Source: an uncultured Streptococcus sp.
Lineage (GTDB): Bacteria; Bacillota; Bacilli; Lactobacillales; Streptococcaceae
Reading direction: 5' to 3'
Assembly (NCBI RefSeq): GCF_905372115.1
Contig: NZ_CAJPNR010000033.1
Coordinates: 1 to 23,676 of the forward strand
Length of the DNA stretch: 23,676 nucleotides
The position numbers and the translations under genes are program-made. A model generated the notes under the pieces. It was given only the letters and a program-made list of their open reading frames with translations. It searched no databases and was not told the origin of the DNA. The number at the start of each line of letters is the position of its first letter. Within the stretch, counting starts at the first letter, position 1. This document shows positions 6,725-14,539 of this stretch, piece by piece.

Positions 6725-8686
6725 ATGAAAGCATCTAAATGGCTGATTGCGACTGGAGTTGTACTGAGTGCCGGGCTATTGCTGACGGCTTGTAGCCAGT
6801 CTTCATCTAGCACAAATAATTATACTTACGTTTATAGTTCAGATCCTGACAGCTTGAACTATCTTGCTACAAACCGTGCAACGACAGGTGATGTCATTTC
6901 CAACCTGGTCGATGGACTTTTTGAAAATGACAAGTACGGGAACCTGATTCCCTCAATCGCCAAGTCATGGACAGTTTCTAAGGATGGTCTGACCTATACT
7001 TACAAGCTGCGTGATGATGCTAAATGGTACACATCCGATGGTGAAGAATATGCAGAAGTAAAAGCCCAGGACTTTGTGACTGGCTTGAAGTATGCAGCAG
7101 ATGAAAATTCTGAAGCTATTTATCTAGTTCAAGATTCTGTGAAGGGCTTGGATGCTTATATTAAGGGTGAAGATAAGAATTTCGACAATGTCGGTGTCAA
7201 GGCTATTGATGACCATACCCTTCAATACACTCTGGCGCGCCCTGAGCCTTACTGGAACTCTAAAACGACCAACACGATTCTTTTCCCAGTCAATGAAGAG
7301 TTTCTGAAAGCAGAAGGAAGTAATTTTGGCTCTGTTAAGCCTTCTAGCATCCTCTATAATGGTCCTTACTTGCTCAAGTCGCTGACTTCCAAGTCTGTGA
7401 TGGAATTTGTCAAAAACCCAAATTACTACGACAAAGACAATGTCACTCTGGATAGTATCAAGCTGACCTACTATGATGGAAATGATCAGGAAGCACTGAT
7501 TCGTAACTTCAGCGATGGCGTTTACAGCACAGCTCGTCTCTATCCGAATAGCTCAGGCTTTGCTTCAGTCAAGAAGAAATACGCGGACAATATCGTATAC
7601 AGCCCGCAGGATTCTACTTCTTATTACTATAATTTCAACTACAACCGTCAGTCTTACAATCATACTTCTAAAACAACAGACGCTCAAAAGTCTGCGACCA
7701 ACGAAGCGATCATGAACAAAGACTTCCGTCAGGCTATCAACTTTGCCTTTGATCGTACGTCTTATGGAGCGCAAGGAAATGGTGAAGACGGAGCGACTAA
7801 GGTCTTGAGAAATACCCTAGTACCACCTAGCTTTGTTCAAATTGGCGACAAGGATTTTGGAACCGTTGTTGGGGAAAAATTAGTCAACTATGGCAGCCAA
7901 TGGCAAGGAATTGACCTCTCTGACGCTCAAGATCCTTACTATAATCCTGAAAAAGCTAAGGCGAAATTTGCAGAAGCGAAGCAGGCCTTGCAGGCTAAGG
8001 GGGTTGAATTCCCAATTCACTTAGATATGCCAGTGGATCAGTCTAGCACGATTGGTGTACAATGGGCTAGCTCAACCAAGCAGTCTATTGAATCGGCTCT
8101 TGGAGCGGAAAATGTCGTCATTGACCTGCAAAAGATGAGCACAGACGATCTTAATAATATCACCTATTTTGCTAACTCTGCTGCTCAGAAAGACTATGAT
8201 ATGTCTACTGGTGGCTGGACTGGTGACTACCAAGATCCATCTACTTACCTTGATACTCTCAATATCAAGAACGGCGGAAGCTTGCAAAACTTTGGATTTG
8301 AACCAGGTCAAGACAATGATAAGATTAAAGAGCTTGGCTTGGATACTTATACCAAGATGCTGGAAGAAGCCAATGCTGAAACCAACGATGTGCAGCTGCG
8401 TTACGAAAAGTATGCAGAAGCGGAAGCTTGGTTGCTAGATAGCGGCTTGATTATCCCGACTGTATCACAAGGTGCAACACCGTCTGTGACTAAGTCAGTG
8501 CCATTTACAAAGGCCTACTCACCAGTTGGTGTTAAAGGTTCAGGCTACAACTTCAAGCTGACTCAGCTTCAGAAGGATGTTGTAACGACCAAAGAATACG
8601 AAGCGGCTAAGAAAAAATGGAAAGAAGAAGCTACTGCGGCAAATAAAAAAGCCCAGGAAGAACTTGCTGACCACGTTGAAAAATAA
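6725..8686 (+). CDS. Oligopeptide ABC transporter substrate-binding lipoprotein (AmiA/AliA/HppA type)
   Basis: This is a 653-residue SBP family 5 lipoprotein that captures peptides outside the membrane and passes them to an Opp/Ami permease. The signal peptide ends in the lipobox LLTAC with lipidated Cys23. A Ser/Thr-rich linker follows, then the family core (PDSLNYLATNRATTGDVISNLV..., SWTVSKDGLTYTYKLRDDAKW, NGPYLLKSL, DFRQAINFAFDR, GGWTGDYQDPSTYLD). The C-terminus is a charged Lys/Glu/Ala-rich helix. The ribosome-binding site is AAAGGAGG at 6709-6716. No permease or ATPase gene is adjacent and both ends have their own promoter and terminator, so this is an orphan binding protein of the AliA/AliB kind, probably served by an ami permease elsewhere. 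In streptococci such proteins also take up signalling peptides. The exact paralogue cannot be named from sequence alone. Confidence 0.93.
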   Translation: MKASKWLIATGVVLSAGLLLTACSQSSSSTNNYTYVYSSDPDSLNYLATNRATTGDVISNLVDGLFENDKYGNLIPSIAKSWTVSKDGLTYTYKLRDDAKWYTSDGEEYAEVKAQDFVTGLKYAADENSEAIYLVQDSVKGLDAYIKGEDKNFDNVGVKAIDDHTLQYTLARPEPYWNSKTTNTILFPVNEEFLKAEGSNFGSVKPSSILYNGPYLLKSLTSKSVMEFVKNPNYYDKDNVTLDSIKLTYYDGNDQEALIRNFSDGVYSTARLYPNSSGFASVKKKYADNIVYSPQDSTSYYYNFNYNRQSYNHTSKTTDAQKSATNEAIMNKDFRQAINFAFDRTSYGAQGNGEDGATKVLRNTLVPPSFVQIGDKDFGTVVGEKLVNYGSQWQGIDLSDAQDPYYNPEKAKAKFAEAKQALQAKGVEFPIHLDMPVDQSSTIGVQWASSTKQSIESALGAENVVIDLQKMSTDDLNNITYFANSAAQKDYDMSTGGWTGDYQDPSTYLDTLNIKNGGSLQNFGFEPGQDNDKIKELGLDTYTKMLEEANAETNDVQLRYEKYAEAEAWLLDSGLIIPTVSQGATPSVTKSVPFTKAYSPVGVKGSGYNFKLTQLQKDVVTTKEYEAAKKKWKEEATAANKKAQEELADHVEK

Positions 8687-8708
8687 AAACGATTAACTTA
8701 GCGACATT

Positions 8709-8735
8709 GGGGCTGGATTTTTCCAGTCCCTTTTT
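8709..8735 (+). terminator. Terminator after the lipoprotein gene
   Basis: A nine-pair stem (8709-8717 with 8722-8730, one G-U) around a TTTT loop, followed by five T. It lies 23 bases after the stop codon and is a textbook intrinsic terminator. Confidence 0.9.
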
Positions 8736-8797
8736 GAATGACTTGACTAAGGTTTTTGTAGTAAAATAGAAAGAAATACTGGAAGGAAGTGAGACGG

Positions 8798-9655
8798 ATG
8801 CAAATAAGAATTTATAGTGCATTGCCTGAGAAAGAAAAGCAGGCATTGTTTGAATTAGTTCAAGAGTGTAATAAGGCAGACGGAGGCTATCGACTGCCCT
8901 ATCTGGATAATAATTATAATGCAGATCCTGAAATGCCCGCCTTCTTCTTGGCTGAGATGGATGGCCGAACCATCGGCTTTTTATCAGTCTACGCGGATGA
9001 ACCTAGCCAAGCTGAGGTGTCTCTTTATGTTCTGCCGGCGTATCGTCGTCAGGGTGTGGCTAATCAGCTTCTGGCTGCTTTTGCAAAAGTAGCTGAAAAG
9101 TATGATTTGACCGAGATTGAGTATGTAGCAGAGCTCGCCTTTTTGAACGCTCAACCCGACTTTGCTAGGAGATTTGATTACCAAGAGGATGAAGCAGAAA
9201 TCTGGCTAGCGCAGCCTGCTCAAACTTTTCCTCTGGAAGAAAGAGAAGGGATAGAGGTTTTGCAGGGGAGTTTGGACTTGGCAGAGGAAATTGCTGCTTT
9301 TCAGTCCCAAGTCTTTGAGACACCGCTTGATGTTGCCTTGAAATACGCCAGAGAAGCTGTCAGCAGCGCATCCAGCTTGCTCTATATCCTGAAAAAAGAT
9401 CATCGGGTTGTGGCTTCAGTATCAGTTGATACGGATTTTGGAACCAATTATTTCTTTGGCTTGGCTGTTGATCAAGATTTTCAGGGTCAGGGGTTAGGAA
9501 GCTATCTCTTGCTTACAAGTATGCAGGATTTGAATGAGCTAAATGGACAGGAGTTTCAGATTGTCGTAGAAAAGCAGAATAGCCGAGCTTTGAAACTTTA
9601 TAAAAAGCTAGGGTTCAAAGAGATGACAGAGGTTATCTATCCAAAAGAAAAATAG
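8798..9655 (+). CDS. Tandem-domain GNAT family N-acetyltransferase
   Basis: This 285-residue protein has two GNAT folds. The N-terminal half carries the acetyl-CoA loop Y82-RRQGVA (R-x-x-G-x-A at 83-88). The C-terminal half carries FQGQGLGSYLL (Q229-x-x-G232-x-G234) and the typical end motif NSRALKLYKKLGFKE. GNAT enzymes move an acetyl group from acetyl-CoA to an amine; the substrate here is unknown. ATG 8798 is chosen because the Shine-Dalgarno AAGGA (8783-8787) lies ten bases before it, while the in-frame GTG at 8789 lies inside that site. The gene stands alone between two terminators. TTGACT at 8743-8748 is a possible -35, but no -10 is well spaced, so I do not call its promoter. Confidence 0.85.
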   Translation: MQIRIYSALPEKEKQALFELVQECNKADGGYRLPYLDNNYNADPEMPAFFLAEMDGRTIGFLSVYADEPSQAEVSLYVLPAYRRQGVANQLLAAFAKVAEKYDLTEIEYVAELAFLNAQPDFARRFDYQEDEAEIWLAQPAQTFPLEEREGIEVLQGSLDLAEEIAAFQSQVFETPLDVALKYAREAVSSASSLLYILKKDHRVVASVSVDTDFGTNYFFGLAVDQDFQGQGLGSYLLLTSMQDLNELNGQEFQIVVEKQNSRALKLYKKLGFKEMTEVIYPKEK

Positions 9656-9690
9656 CAAATTTTTCTAAGATTACTCATTAACTTAAAAGG

Positions 9691-9721
9691 AGAAACCGGC
9701 TTCTTACAGCTGGTTTCTTTT
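9691..9721 (+). terminator. Terminator after the GNAT gene
   Basis: A ten-pair stem AGAAACCGGC/GCTGGTTTCT (9691-9700 with 9709-9718, one G-U), an eight-base loop, and T at 9718-9721. It lies 35 bases past the stop codon. Confidence 0.85.
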
Positions 9722-9746
9722 GTTCTGCCTTGGTTTATGGTATAAT
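9718..9746 (+). promoter_or_regulatory. Extended -10 promoter of LysR-lspA-rluD
   Basis: TATAAT at 9741-9746 is preceded by TGG at 9738-9740. The -35 is poor (TTTTGT at 9718-9723, 17-base spacer) and overlaps the T-tract of the preceding terminator. The transcript start is expected near 9753, leaving a leader of about 22 bases. Confidence 0.75.
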
Positions 9747-9774
9747 GAGACGATATGTAAAGAAGGAAAATGTT

Positions 9775-10677
9775 ATGAATATTCAACAATTGCGTTATGT
9801 GGTTGCCATTGCTAATAGTGGGACCTTTCGAGAAGCAGCGGAAAAAATGTATGTCAGCCAGCCTAGTCTGTCTATCTCTGTCCGTGATCTGGAAAAAGAG
9901 CTGGGATTCAAGATTTTTCGTCGGACCAGCAGTGGTACTTTTCTGACTCGCCGAGGAATGGAGTTTTACGAGAAAGCTCAAGATTTGGTCAAGGGTTTTG
10001 ATGTTTTTCAAAATCAATATGCTAATCCTGAAGAGGAGAGGGATGAGTTTTCTATTGCCAGCCAGCACTATGACTTTCTGCCGCCTTTGATTACACAATT
10101 TTCTCAGACCTATCCTGAGTATAAGAACTTCCGGATTTTTGAGTCAACAACTGTACAGATTCTGGATGAAGTAGCGCAAGGCCACAGTGAAATCGGTATT
10201 ATCTACCTTAATAATCAGAATACCAAGGGTATTATGCAGCGGGTGGAAAAGCTAGGCTTGGAAGTAATTGAGCTCATTCCTTTTCAGACTCACATTTACC
10301 TGCGGGAAGATCATCCTCTAACTCAGAAGAAGGAGTTGGTCATGGAAGATTTGGCTGCTTTACCGACTGTTCGTTTCACTCAGGAAAAGGACGAGTATCT
10401 CTATTATTCAGAGAATTTTGTCGATACCAGTGCCAGCTCACAGATGTTTAATGTGACGGACCGCGCGACTTTGAATGGGATTTTGGAGCGTACGGATGCT
10501 TATGCGACTGGATCTGGCTTTTTGGACAGCAACAGTGTGAATGGCATTACTGTCATCAAGCTTCGTGACAACTTGGACAACCACATGGTCTATGTCAAGC
10601 GAGAAGATGTGGAGTTGACTCAGGTCGGAGAAGACTTTGTATCAGTTATGAAAGAGTATTTTGCACAGAAAAAATAA
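9775..10677 (+). CDS. LysR family transcriptional regulator
   Basis: This is a 300-residue LysR-type regulator. The N-terminal winged helix-turn-helix is clear (MNIQQLRYVVAIANSGTFRE, then AAEKMYVSQPSLSISVRDLE and FRRTSSGTFLTRRG up to about residue 62). The remainder is the two-lobed effector-binding domain. The start is ATG 9775 with GAAGGA at 9762-9767; an ATG at 9730 lies upstream of the promoter -10 and cannot be used. The gene is followed after three bases by lspA. It resembles the CpsY/MtaR-like LysR proteins of streptococci, which are reported to act in methionine or cell-wall control, but the sequence does not settle the regulon. The gene order LysR-lspA-rluD is, from memory, shared with pneumococcus. 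Confidence 0.9.
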   Translation: MNIQQLRYVVAIANSGTFREAAEKMYVSQPSLSISVRDLEKELGFKIFRRTSSGTFLTRRGMEFYEKAQDLVKGFDVFQNQYANPEEERDEFSIASQHYDFLPPLITQFSQTYPEYKNFRIFESTTVQILDEVAQGHSEIGIIYLNNQNTKGIMQRVEKLGLEVIELIPFQTHIYLREDHPLTQKKELVMEDLAALPTVRFTQEKDEYLYYSENFVDTSASSQMFNVTDRATLNGILERTDAYATGSGFLDSNSVNGITVIKLRDNLDNHMVYVKREDVELTQVGEDFVSVMKEYFAQKK

Positions 10678-10680
10678 AGT

Positions 10681-11148
10681 ATGAAAAGAAAAATTATTAT
10701 TCCTTTTGCAGTCTTGGTTCTTATTGCTTTGGACCAGCTGGTTAAGTTATATATTGTCAGAGATTTTAAGCTGGGGGAGGTCAAGAATTTCATTCCGCAT
10801 CTGGTGAGTCTGACCTATCTCCAGAATACCGGCGCAGCCTTCTCCATGTTGGAAAATCAGCAGTGGCTCTTTACTTTGGTGACATTTTTGGTCATTGGCG
10901 GAGCTGTTTACTACCTCATCAAGCATCTCCATGCCTCAAAGTGGATGCTGGGTGGACTGACCTTAGTGATTGCTGGCGGTTTAGGGAACTTCATTGACCG
11001 AATACGTCAAGGTTTTGTTGTGGACATGTTTCAGTTAGATTTTATTAATTTTGCTATTTTCAATGTAGCGGATATGTATCTGACCTTTGGTGTAGCTATT
11101 TTACTGCTGATGATTTTGAAGGAAGAAAAAGATGGAAGTAAGAATTGA
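10681..11148 (+). CDS. lspA: Lipoprotein signal peptidase II
   Basis: This 155-residue inner-membrane aspartyl protease removes the signal peptide of lipid-modified prolipoproteins, such as the lipoprotein encoded at 6725. Four membrane segments are visible (about 5-23, 60-80, 88-106 and 133-147). Family motifs are present: N49-TGAAFS, GNFIDR at 102-107, the catalytic Asp115 in GFVVDM, and catalytic Asp131 in FNVADMYL. It starts three bases after the LysR stop and has no convincing Shine-Dalgarno sequence, so translation may be coupled to the upstream gene. Its last 17 bases overlap rluD. Confidence 0.97.
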   Translation: MKRKIIIPFAVLVLIALDQLVKLYIVRDFKLGEVKNFIPHLVSLTYLQNTGAAFSMLENQQWLFTLVTFLVIGGAVYYLIKHLHASKWMLGGLTLVIAGGLGNFIDRIRQGFVVDMFQLDFINFAIFNVADMYLTFGVAILLLMILKEEKDGSKN

Positions 11149-12028
11149 GGCTTCAGTAGCTGGTCAGCGATTGGACAAGGCGGTTGCTGAGCTGACAGAC
11201 CTATCCCGTAGTTTGGCCAATGAGCAGATTAAGGACGGCCGGATTTTGGTCAATGGACAAGCCAAAAAAGCCAAATACGCTGTCAAAGAAGGCGATGTCA
11301 TCTCCTATGAGCTACCTGAGCCGGAAGTGGTTGAGTATGTGCCTGAGGATATTCCGCTAGAAATCGTCTACCAAGATGAGGATGTGGCAGTTGTCAATAA
11401 ACCGCAGGGAATGGTCGTCCATCCTTCTGCAGGCCATACAAGCGGTACGCTAGTCAACGCCCTTATGTACCATATTAAGGATCTGTCTGGCATCAACGGT
11501 GTCCTCCGCCCGGGCATTGTTCATCGAATTGACAAGGACACTTCAGGGCTTCTCATGATTGCTAAAAATGACCAAGCCCATGTGGCTCTGGCTGATGAAC
11601 TTAAGGATAAGAAATCCCTACGCAAGTATTGGGCTATTGTTCATGGAAAGCTGCCTAATGACCGTGGAGTGATTGAAGCACCGATTGGCCGTAGTGAAAA
11701 AGACCGCAAGAAGCAGGCCGTGACGGCCAAAGGCAAGCCTGCTCTGACGCGTTTCCAAGTCTTGGAGCGCTTTGGTGACTATACCTTTGTCGAGCTTCAA
11801 CTGGAAACAGGCCGAACTCATCAAATCCGCGTTCACATGGCCTACATTGGACATCCTGTAGCTGGAGATAAGGTCTACGGACCGCGTAAGACTTTAAAAG
11901 GACATGGCCAATTTCTGCACGCACGAACACTGGGCTTCACCCATCCTCGAACTGGTGGAGTGCTGGAATTTACAGCTGAAGTGCCAGCCATTTTCCAAGA
12001 AACCTTAGAAAAATTGCGACAAGAATAG
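11132..12028 (+). CDS. rluD: RluD-type 23S rRNA pseudouridine synthase
   Basis: This 298-residue protein isomerises uridine to pseudouridine in large-subunit rRNA. An S4 RNA-binding domain occupies about residues 1-62 (GQRLDKAVAE, SRSLANEQIKDGRILVNG). The catalytic domain follows with the RluA-family motif HRIDKDTSGL at 131-140, in which Asp134 is the catalytic aspartate, and later GRTHQIRVHMAYIGHPVAGD. The length fits the RluD/YlyB group. The ATG overlaps the end of lspA by 17 bases and has GAAGGAAG at 11118-11125. The exact uridine modified cannot be read from the sequence; RluD is the nearest family name. Confidence 0.92.
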   Translation: MEVRIEASVAGQRLDKAVAELTDLSRSLANEQIKDGRILVNGQAKKAKYAVKEGDVISYELPEPEVVEYVPEDIPLEIVYQDEDVAVVNKPQGMVVHPSAGHTSGTLVNALMYHIKDLSGINGVLRPGIVHRIDKDTSGLLMIAKNDQAHVALADELKDKKSLRKYWAIVHGKLPNDRGVIEAPIGRSEKDRKKQAVTAKGKPALTRFQVLERFGDYTFVELQLETGRTHQIRVHMAYIGHPVAGDKVYGPRKTLKGHGQFLHARTLGFTHPRTGGVLEFTAEVPAIFQETLEKLRQE

Positions 12029-12064
12029 GTAGGTTTGCTCATTGTTAAAATACAAATTTTCCTC

Positions 12065-12090
12065 TGACCGCTTCAATCGCGGTCATTTTT
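12065..12090 (+). terminator. Terminator after rluD
   Basis: A seven-pair stem TGACCGC/GCGGTCA (12065-12071 with 12079-12085), a seven-base loop, and TTTTT at 12086-12090. It closes the LysR-lspA-rluD unit 37 bases after the stop. Confidence 0.85.
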
Positions 12091-12114
12091 ATTTTACGTA
12101 AATCGTGGTATAAT
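12086..12114 (+). promoter_or_regulatory. Extended -10 promoter of proBAC
   Basis: TATAAT at 12109-12114 is preceded by TGG. The weak -35 (TTTTTA at 12086-12091) is the T-tract of the terminator just before it. There is no room for a T-box or other leader riboswitch: only about 23 bases separate the expected transcript start from the ATG. Confidence 0.75.
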
Positions 12115-12143
12115 AAGACAATCTAGCAGTGAAGGAAAAGGAA

Positions 12144-13253
12144 ATGAAAGCAAAGCGAATCGTATTTAAGGTGGGAACTTCGTCATTGACAAACGCAGAT
12201 GGCAGTCTGTCACGCGCCAAGGTAAAGGAAATTACACGGCAGTTAGCCCTCTTGCACGAGGTGGGACATGAGTTGATTTTGGTCTCATCAGGAGCCATTG
12301 CGGCAGGTTTTTCTTCTCTAGGCTTTAAAAAGCGACCGACCAAGGTGGCTGATAAACAAGCCTCAGCTGCGGTTGGACAGGGTTTGCTTTTGGAGGAATA
12401 TACAACCAATCTTCTTTTGAAGCAAATCATTTCTGCTCAGATTCTTTTGACCCAGGATGATTTTGCAGATAAGCGGCGTTATAAGAATGCCCATCAAGCC
12501 TTGTCTGTCTTGCTGAATCGTGGAGCTATTCCCATCATCAATGAAAATGATACGGTGGCTATTGAGGAGCTCAAAGTCGGGGATAATGATACACTGAGTG
12601 CGCAGGTAGCGGCTATGGTTCAGGCAGACCTCTTGGTGCTTCTGACTGATGTAGACGGACTCTACACGGCCAATCCGTCTACCAATCCAGATGCCCGCCG
12701 GCTTGAAAAGATTGAGAAGATTAGCTCTGAGCTGATTGATATGGCAGGCGGTGCAGGAACGAGTAATGGAACTGGCGGCATGTTGACAAAGATTAAGGCA
12801 GCAACGCTTGCGACCATGTCAGGTGTGCCGGTCTATATCTGCTCCTCGCTCAAGACTGATGCTCTGCTGGAAGCTGCTGAGGAAACCAAGGATGGCAGCC
12901 TCTTTTTAGCCCAGGAAAAAGGTCTAAAAACGCAGAAGCAATGGCTGGCTTTCTATGCTAAAAGTCAAGGTGAAATCTATGTAGATCAAGGAGCAGCCGA
13001 CGCTCTCAGAAATAATGGAAAAAGTTTGTTGGTATCCGGACTTGTATCTGTATCGGGGAACTTTGCCTATCAGGATACGGTGACCGTTTACGAGGAAGGC
13101 AGCGGAGCTATTCTTGGTAAAGGGCGCGTGCGTTTTGGCAAGGCTGCTCTTAAAGATATGCTCAAGTCAAATAAACCTAAGGGTGTTGTGATTCATCGGG
13201 ATGATTGGATCTCTTTGACACCGGAGTTAAATGATTTATTTGCTGAATTTTAG
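12144..13253 (+). CDS. proB: Glutamate 5-kinase
   Basis: This 369-residue enzyme phosphorylates L-glutamate to glutamyl 5-phosphate, the first step of proline synthesis. The N-terminal amino-acid-kinase domain shows FKVGTSSLT near the start, LVSSGAIAAG, NENDTVAIEE-KVGDNDTLSA and LLTDVDGLYTANP. The C-terminal PUA domain covers about 275-365. The length is normal. ATG 12144 is chosen over GTG 12129 because AAGGA at 12132-12136 lies seven bases before it. It is the first gene of the operon and lies 21 bases before proA. Enzymes of this family are usually inhibited by proline. No leader attenuator is visible, so control is probably by enzyme feedback. Confidence 0.97.
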   Translation: MKAKRIVFKVGTSSLTNADGSLSRAKVKEITRQLALLHEVGHELILVSSGAIAAGFSSLGFKKRPTKVADKQASAAVGQGLLLEEYTTNLLLKQIISAQILLTQDDFADKRRYKNAHQALSVLLNRGAIPIINENDTVAIEELKVGDNDTLSAQVAAMVQADLLVLLTDVDGLYTANPSTNPDARRLEKIEKISSELIDMAGGAGTSNGTGGMLTKIKAATLATMSGVPVYICSSLKTDALLEAAEETKDGSLFLAQEKGLKTQKQWLAFYAKSQGEIYVDQGAADALRNNGKSLLVSGLVSVSGNFAYQDTVTVYEEGSGAILGKGRVRFGKAALKDMLKSNKPKGVVIHRDDWISLTPELNDLFAEF

Positions 13254-13274
13254 AAGACGAGGAAAGGAGAAGCG

Positions 13275-14537
13275 ATGACCTCAACACAAGCGATTTTTAA
13301 AAAGGTTCAGAAAGTCAAGAAGACGATCAATACGGCCACAACGGCTGAGAAAAACCATGCTTTGGAAGAAATGGCAAGTCAACTCTGGTTTTCTCGTGCT
13401 GACATTTTAGAGGCCAATGAATTGGATATAACCGCAGCTAAAGGTAGGATTTCAGATGTGATGCTGGACCGCCTCTATCTGGATGAGGAGCGGATTGCTG
13501 CTATGGCAGAGGGCATTCGCCAGTTGATTGACTTGGAGGATCCTGTAGGGCAAGTCTTGGATATGACCGAGCTTGATAACGGCCTTTTCATCAGTAAAAA
13601 GCGGGTGGCTATGGGCGTGATTGGGATTATCTACGAAAGCCGGCCTAACGTCACCTCTGACGCAGCAGCTCTGGCTCTAAAGAGCGGTAGCGCAGTCGTT
13701 CTCAGAAGTGGTAAGGATGCTTATCAGACAGCGCTAGCTATTGTCACAGCTTTGAAAGAAGGTTTGGGTCAGACAAAGATTTCACCGGATTGTATCCAGT
13801 TGGTTTCTGATACCAGTCGAGCTTCCGCCCAGGCCATGATGAAGGCCAAGGGATATCTGGATTTGCTCATTCCTCGCGGAGGTGCTGGACTGATTCAGGC
13901 GGTCGTGGAAAATGCGACTGTGCCTGTTATCGAGACAGGTACTGGAATTGTCCATGTCTATGTAGATAAGGATGCTGATCAAGACAAGGCTTTGGCGATT
14001 ATTGAGAATGCCAAGACCAGTCGCCCTTCTGTCTGCAATGCCATGGAAGTTCTACTAGTTCATCAAGAGATTGCAGCTGCATTTTTACCACGTTTGCAGA
14101 AGATGCTGGTAACAGATCGTGATGCTGCGCAAGAAAACCCTGTTGAATTACGTTTGGATGAGAATGCAGGTCAGTATATCTCGGGCTCGCAAGCTAAATC
14201 GGAAGATTTTGAAACCGAATTTTTGGACTATATCTTAGCGGTCAAGCTGGTTTCTTCGCTAGAAGAAGCGGTGGAGCATATTGAAACTCACAGCACCCAT
14301 CACTCGGATGCCATTGTGACGGAGAACGCTGCAGCGGCAGCTTACTTTACAGAGCAGGTGGATAGCGCAGCAGTTTATGTCAATGCCTCAACCCGCTTTA
14401 CAGATGGCGGTCAATTTGGTCTTGGCTGCGAAATGGGGATTTCTACTCAAAAACTGCATGCCAGAGGTCCTATGGGACTGAAAGAGTTGACCAGCTATAA
14501 ATACGTCATCCAAGGAACTGGTCAAGTGAGGAAATAA
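13275..14537 (+). CDS. proA: Glutamate-5-semialdehyde dehydrogenase (gamma-glutamyl phosphate reductase)
   Basis: This 420-residue enzyme reduces glutamyl 5-phosphate with NADPH to glutamate 5-semialdehyde, which cyclises to pyrroline-5-carboxylate. It is an aldehyde-dehydrogenase superfamily member with the motifs MGVIGIIYESRPNVT and LIPRGGAGLI, the catalytic cysteine Cys254 in SRPSVCNAMEVLL, and TRFTDGGQFGLGCEMGIS. The length is standard. The ribosome-binding site AAAGGAG at 13263-13269 lies five bases before the ATG. Its stop codon touches the start of proC. Confidence 0.97.
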   Translation: MTSTQAIFKKVQKVKKTINTATTAEKNHALEEMASQLWFSRADILEANELDITAAKGRISDVMLDRLYLDEERIAAMAEGIRQLIDLEDPVGQVLDMTELDNGLFISKKRVAMGVIGIIYESRPNVTSDAAALALKSGSAVVLRSGKDAYQTALAIVTALKEGLGQTKISPDCIQLVSDTSRASAQAMMKAKGYLDLLIPRGGAGLIQAVVENATVPVIETGTGIVHVYVDKDADQDKALAIIENAKTSRPSVCNAMEVLLVHQEIAAAFLPRLQKMLVTDRDAAQENPVELRLDENAGQYISGSQAKSEDFETEFLDYILAVKLVSSLEEAVEHIETHSTHHSDAIVTENAAAAAYFTEQVDSAAVYVNASTRFTDGGQFGLGCEMGISTQKLHARGPMGLKELTSYKYVIQGTGQVRK

Positions 14538-14539
14538 TG

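Noticed and set aside
9730..9774. ATG 9730 as the start of the LysR gene
   Set aside because: The promoter -10 (9741-9746) lies downstream of it, and the LysR family N-terminus begins at ATG 9775.
12115..12143. Possible T-box or riboswitch before proB
   Set aside because: Only about 23 bases lie between the expected transcript start and the ATG, too short for a T-box.
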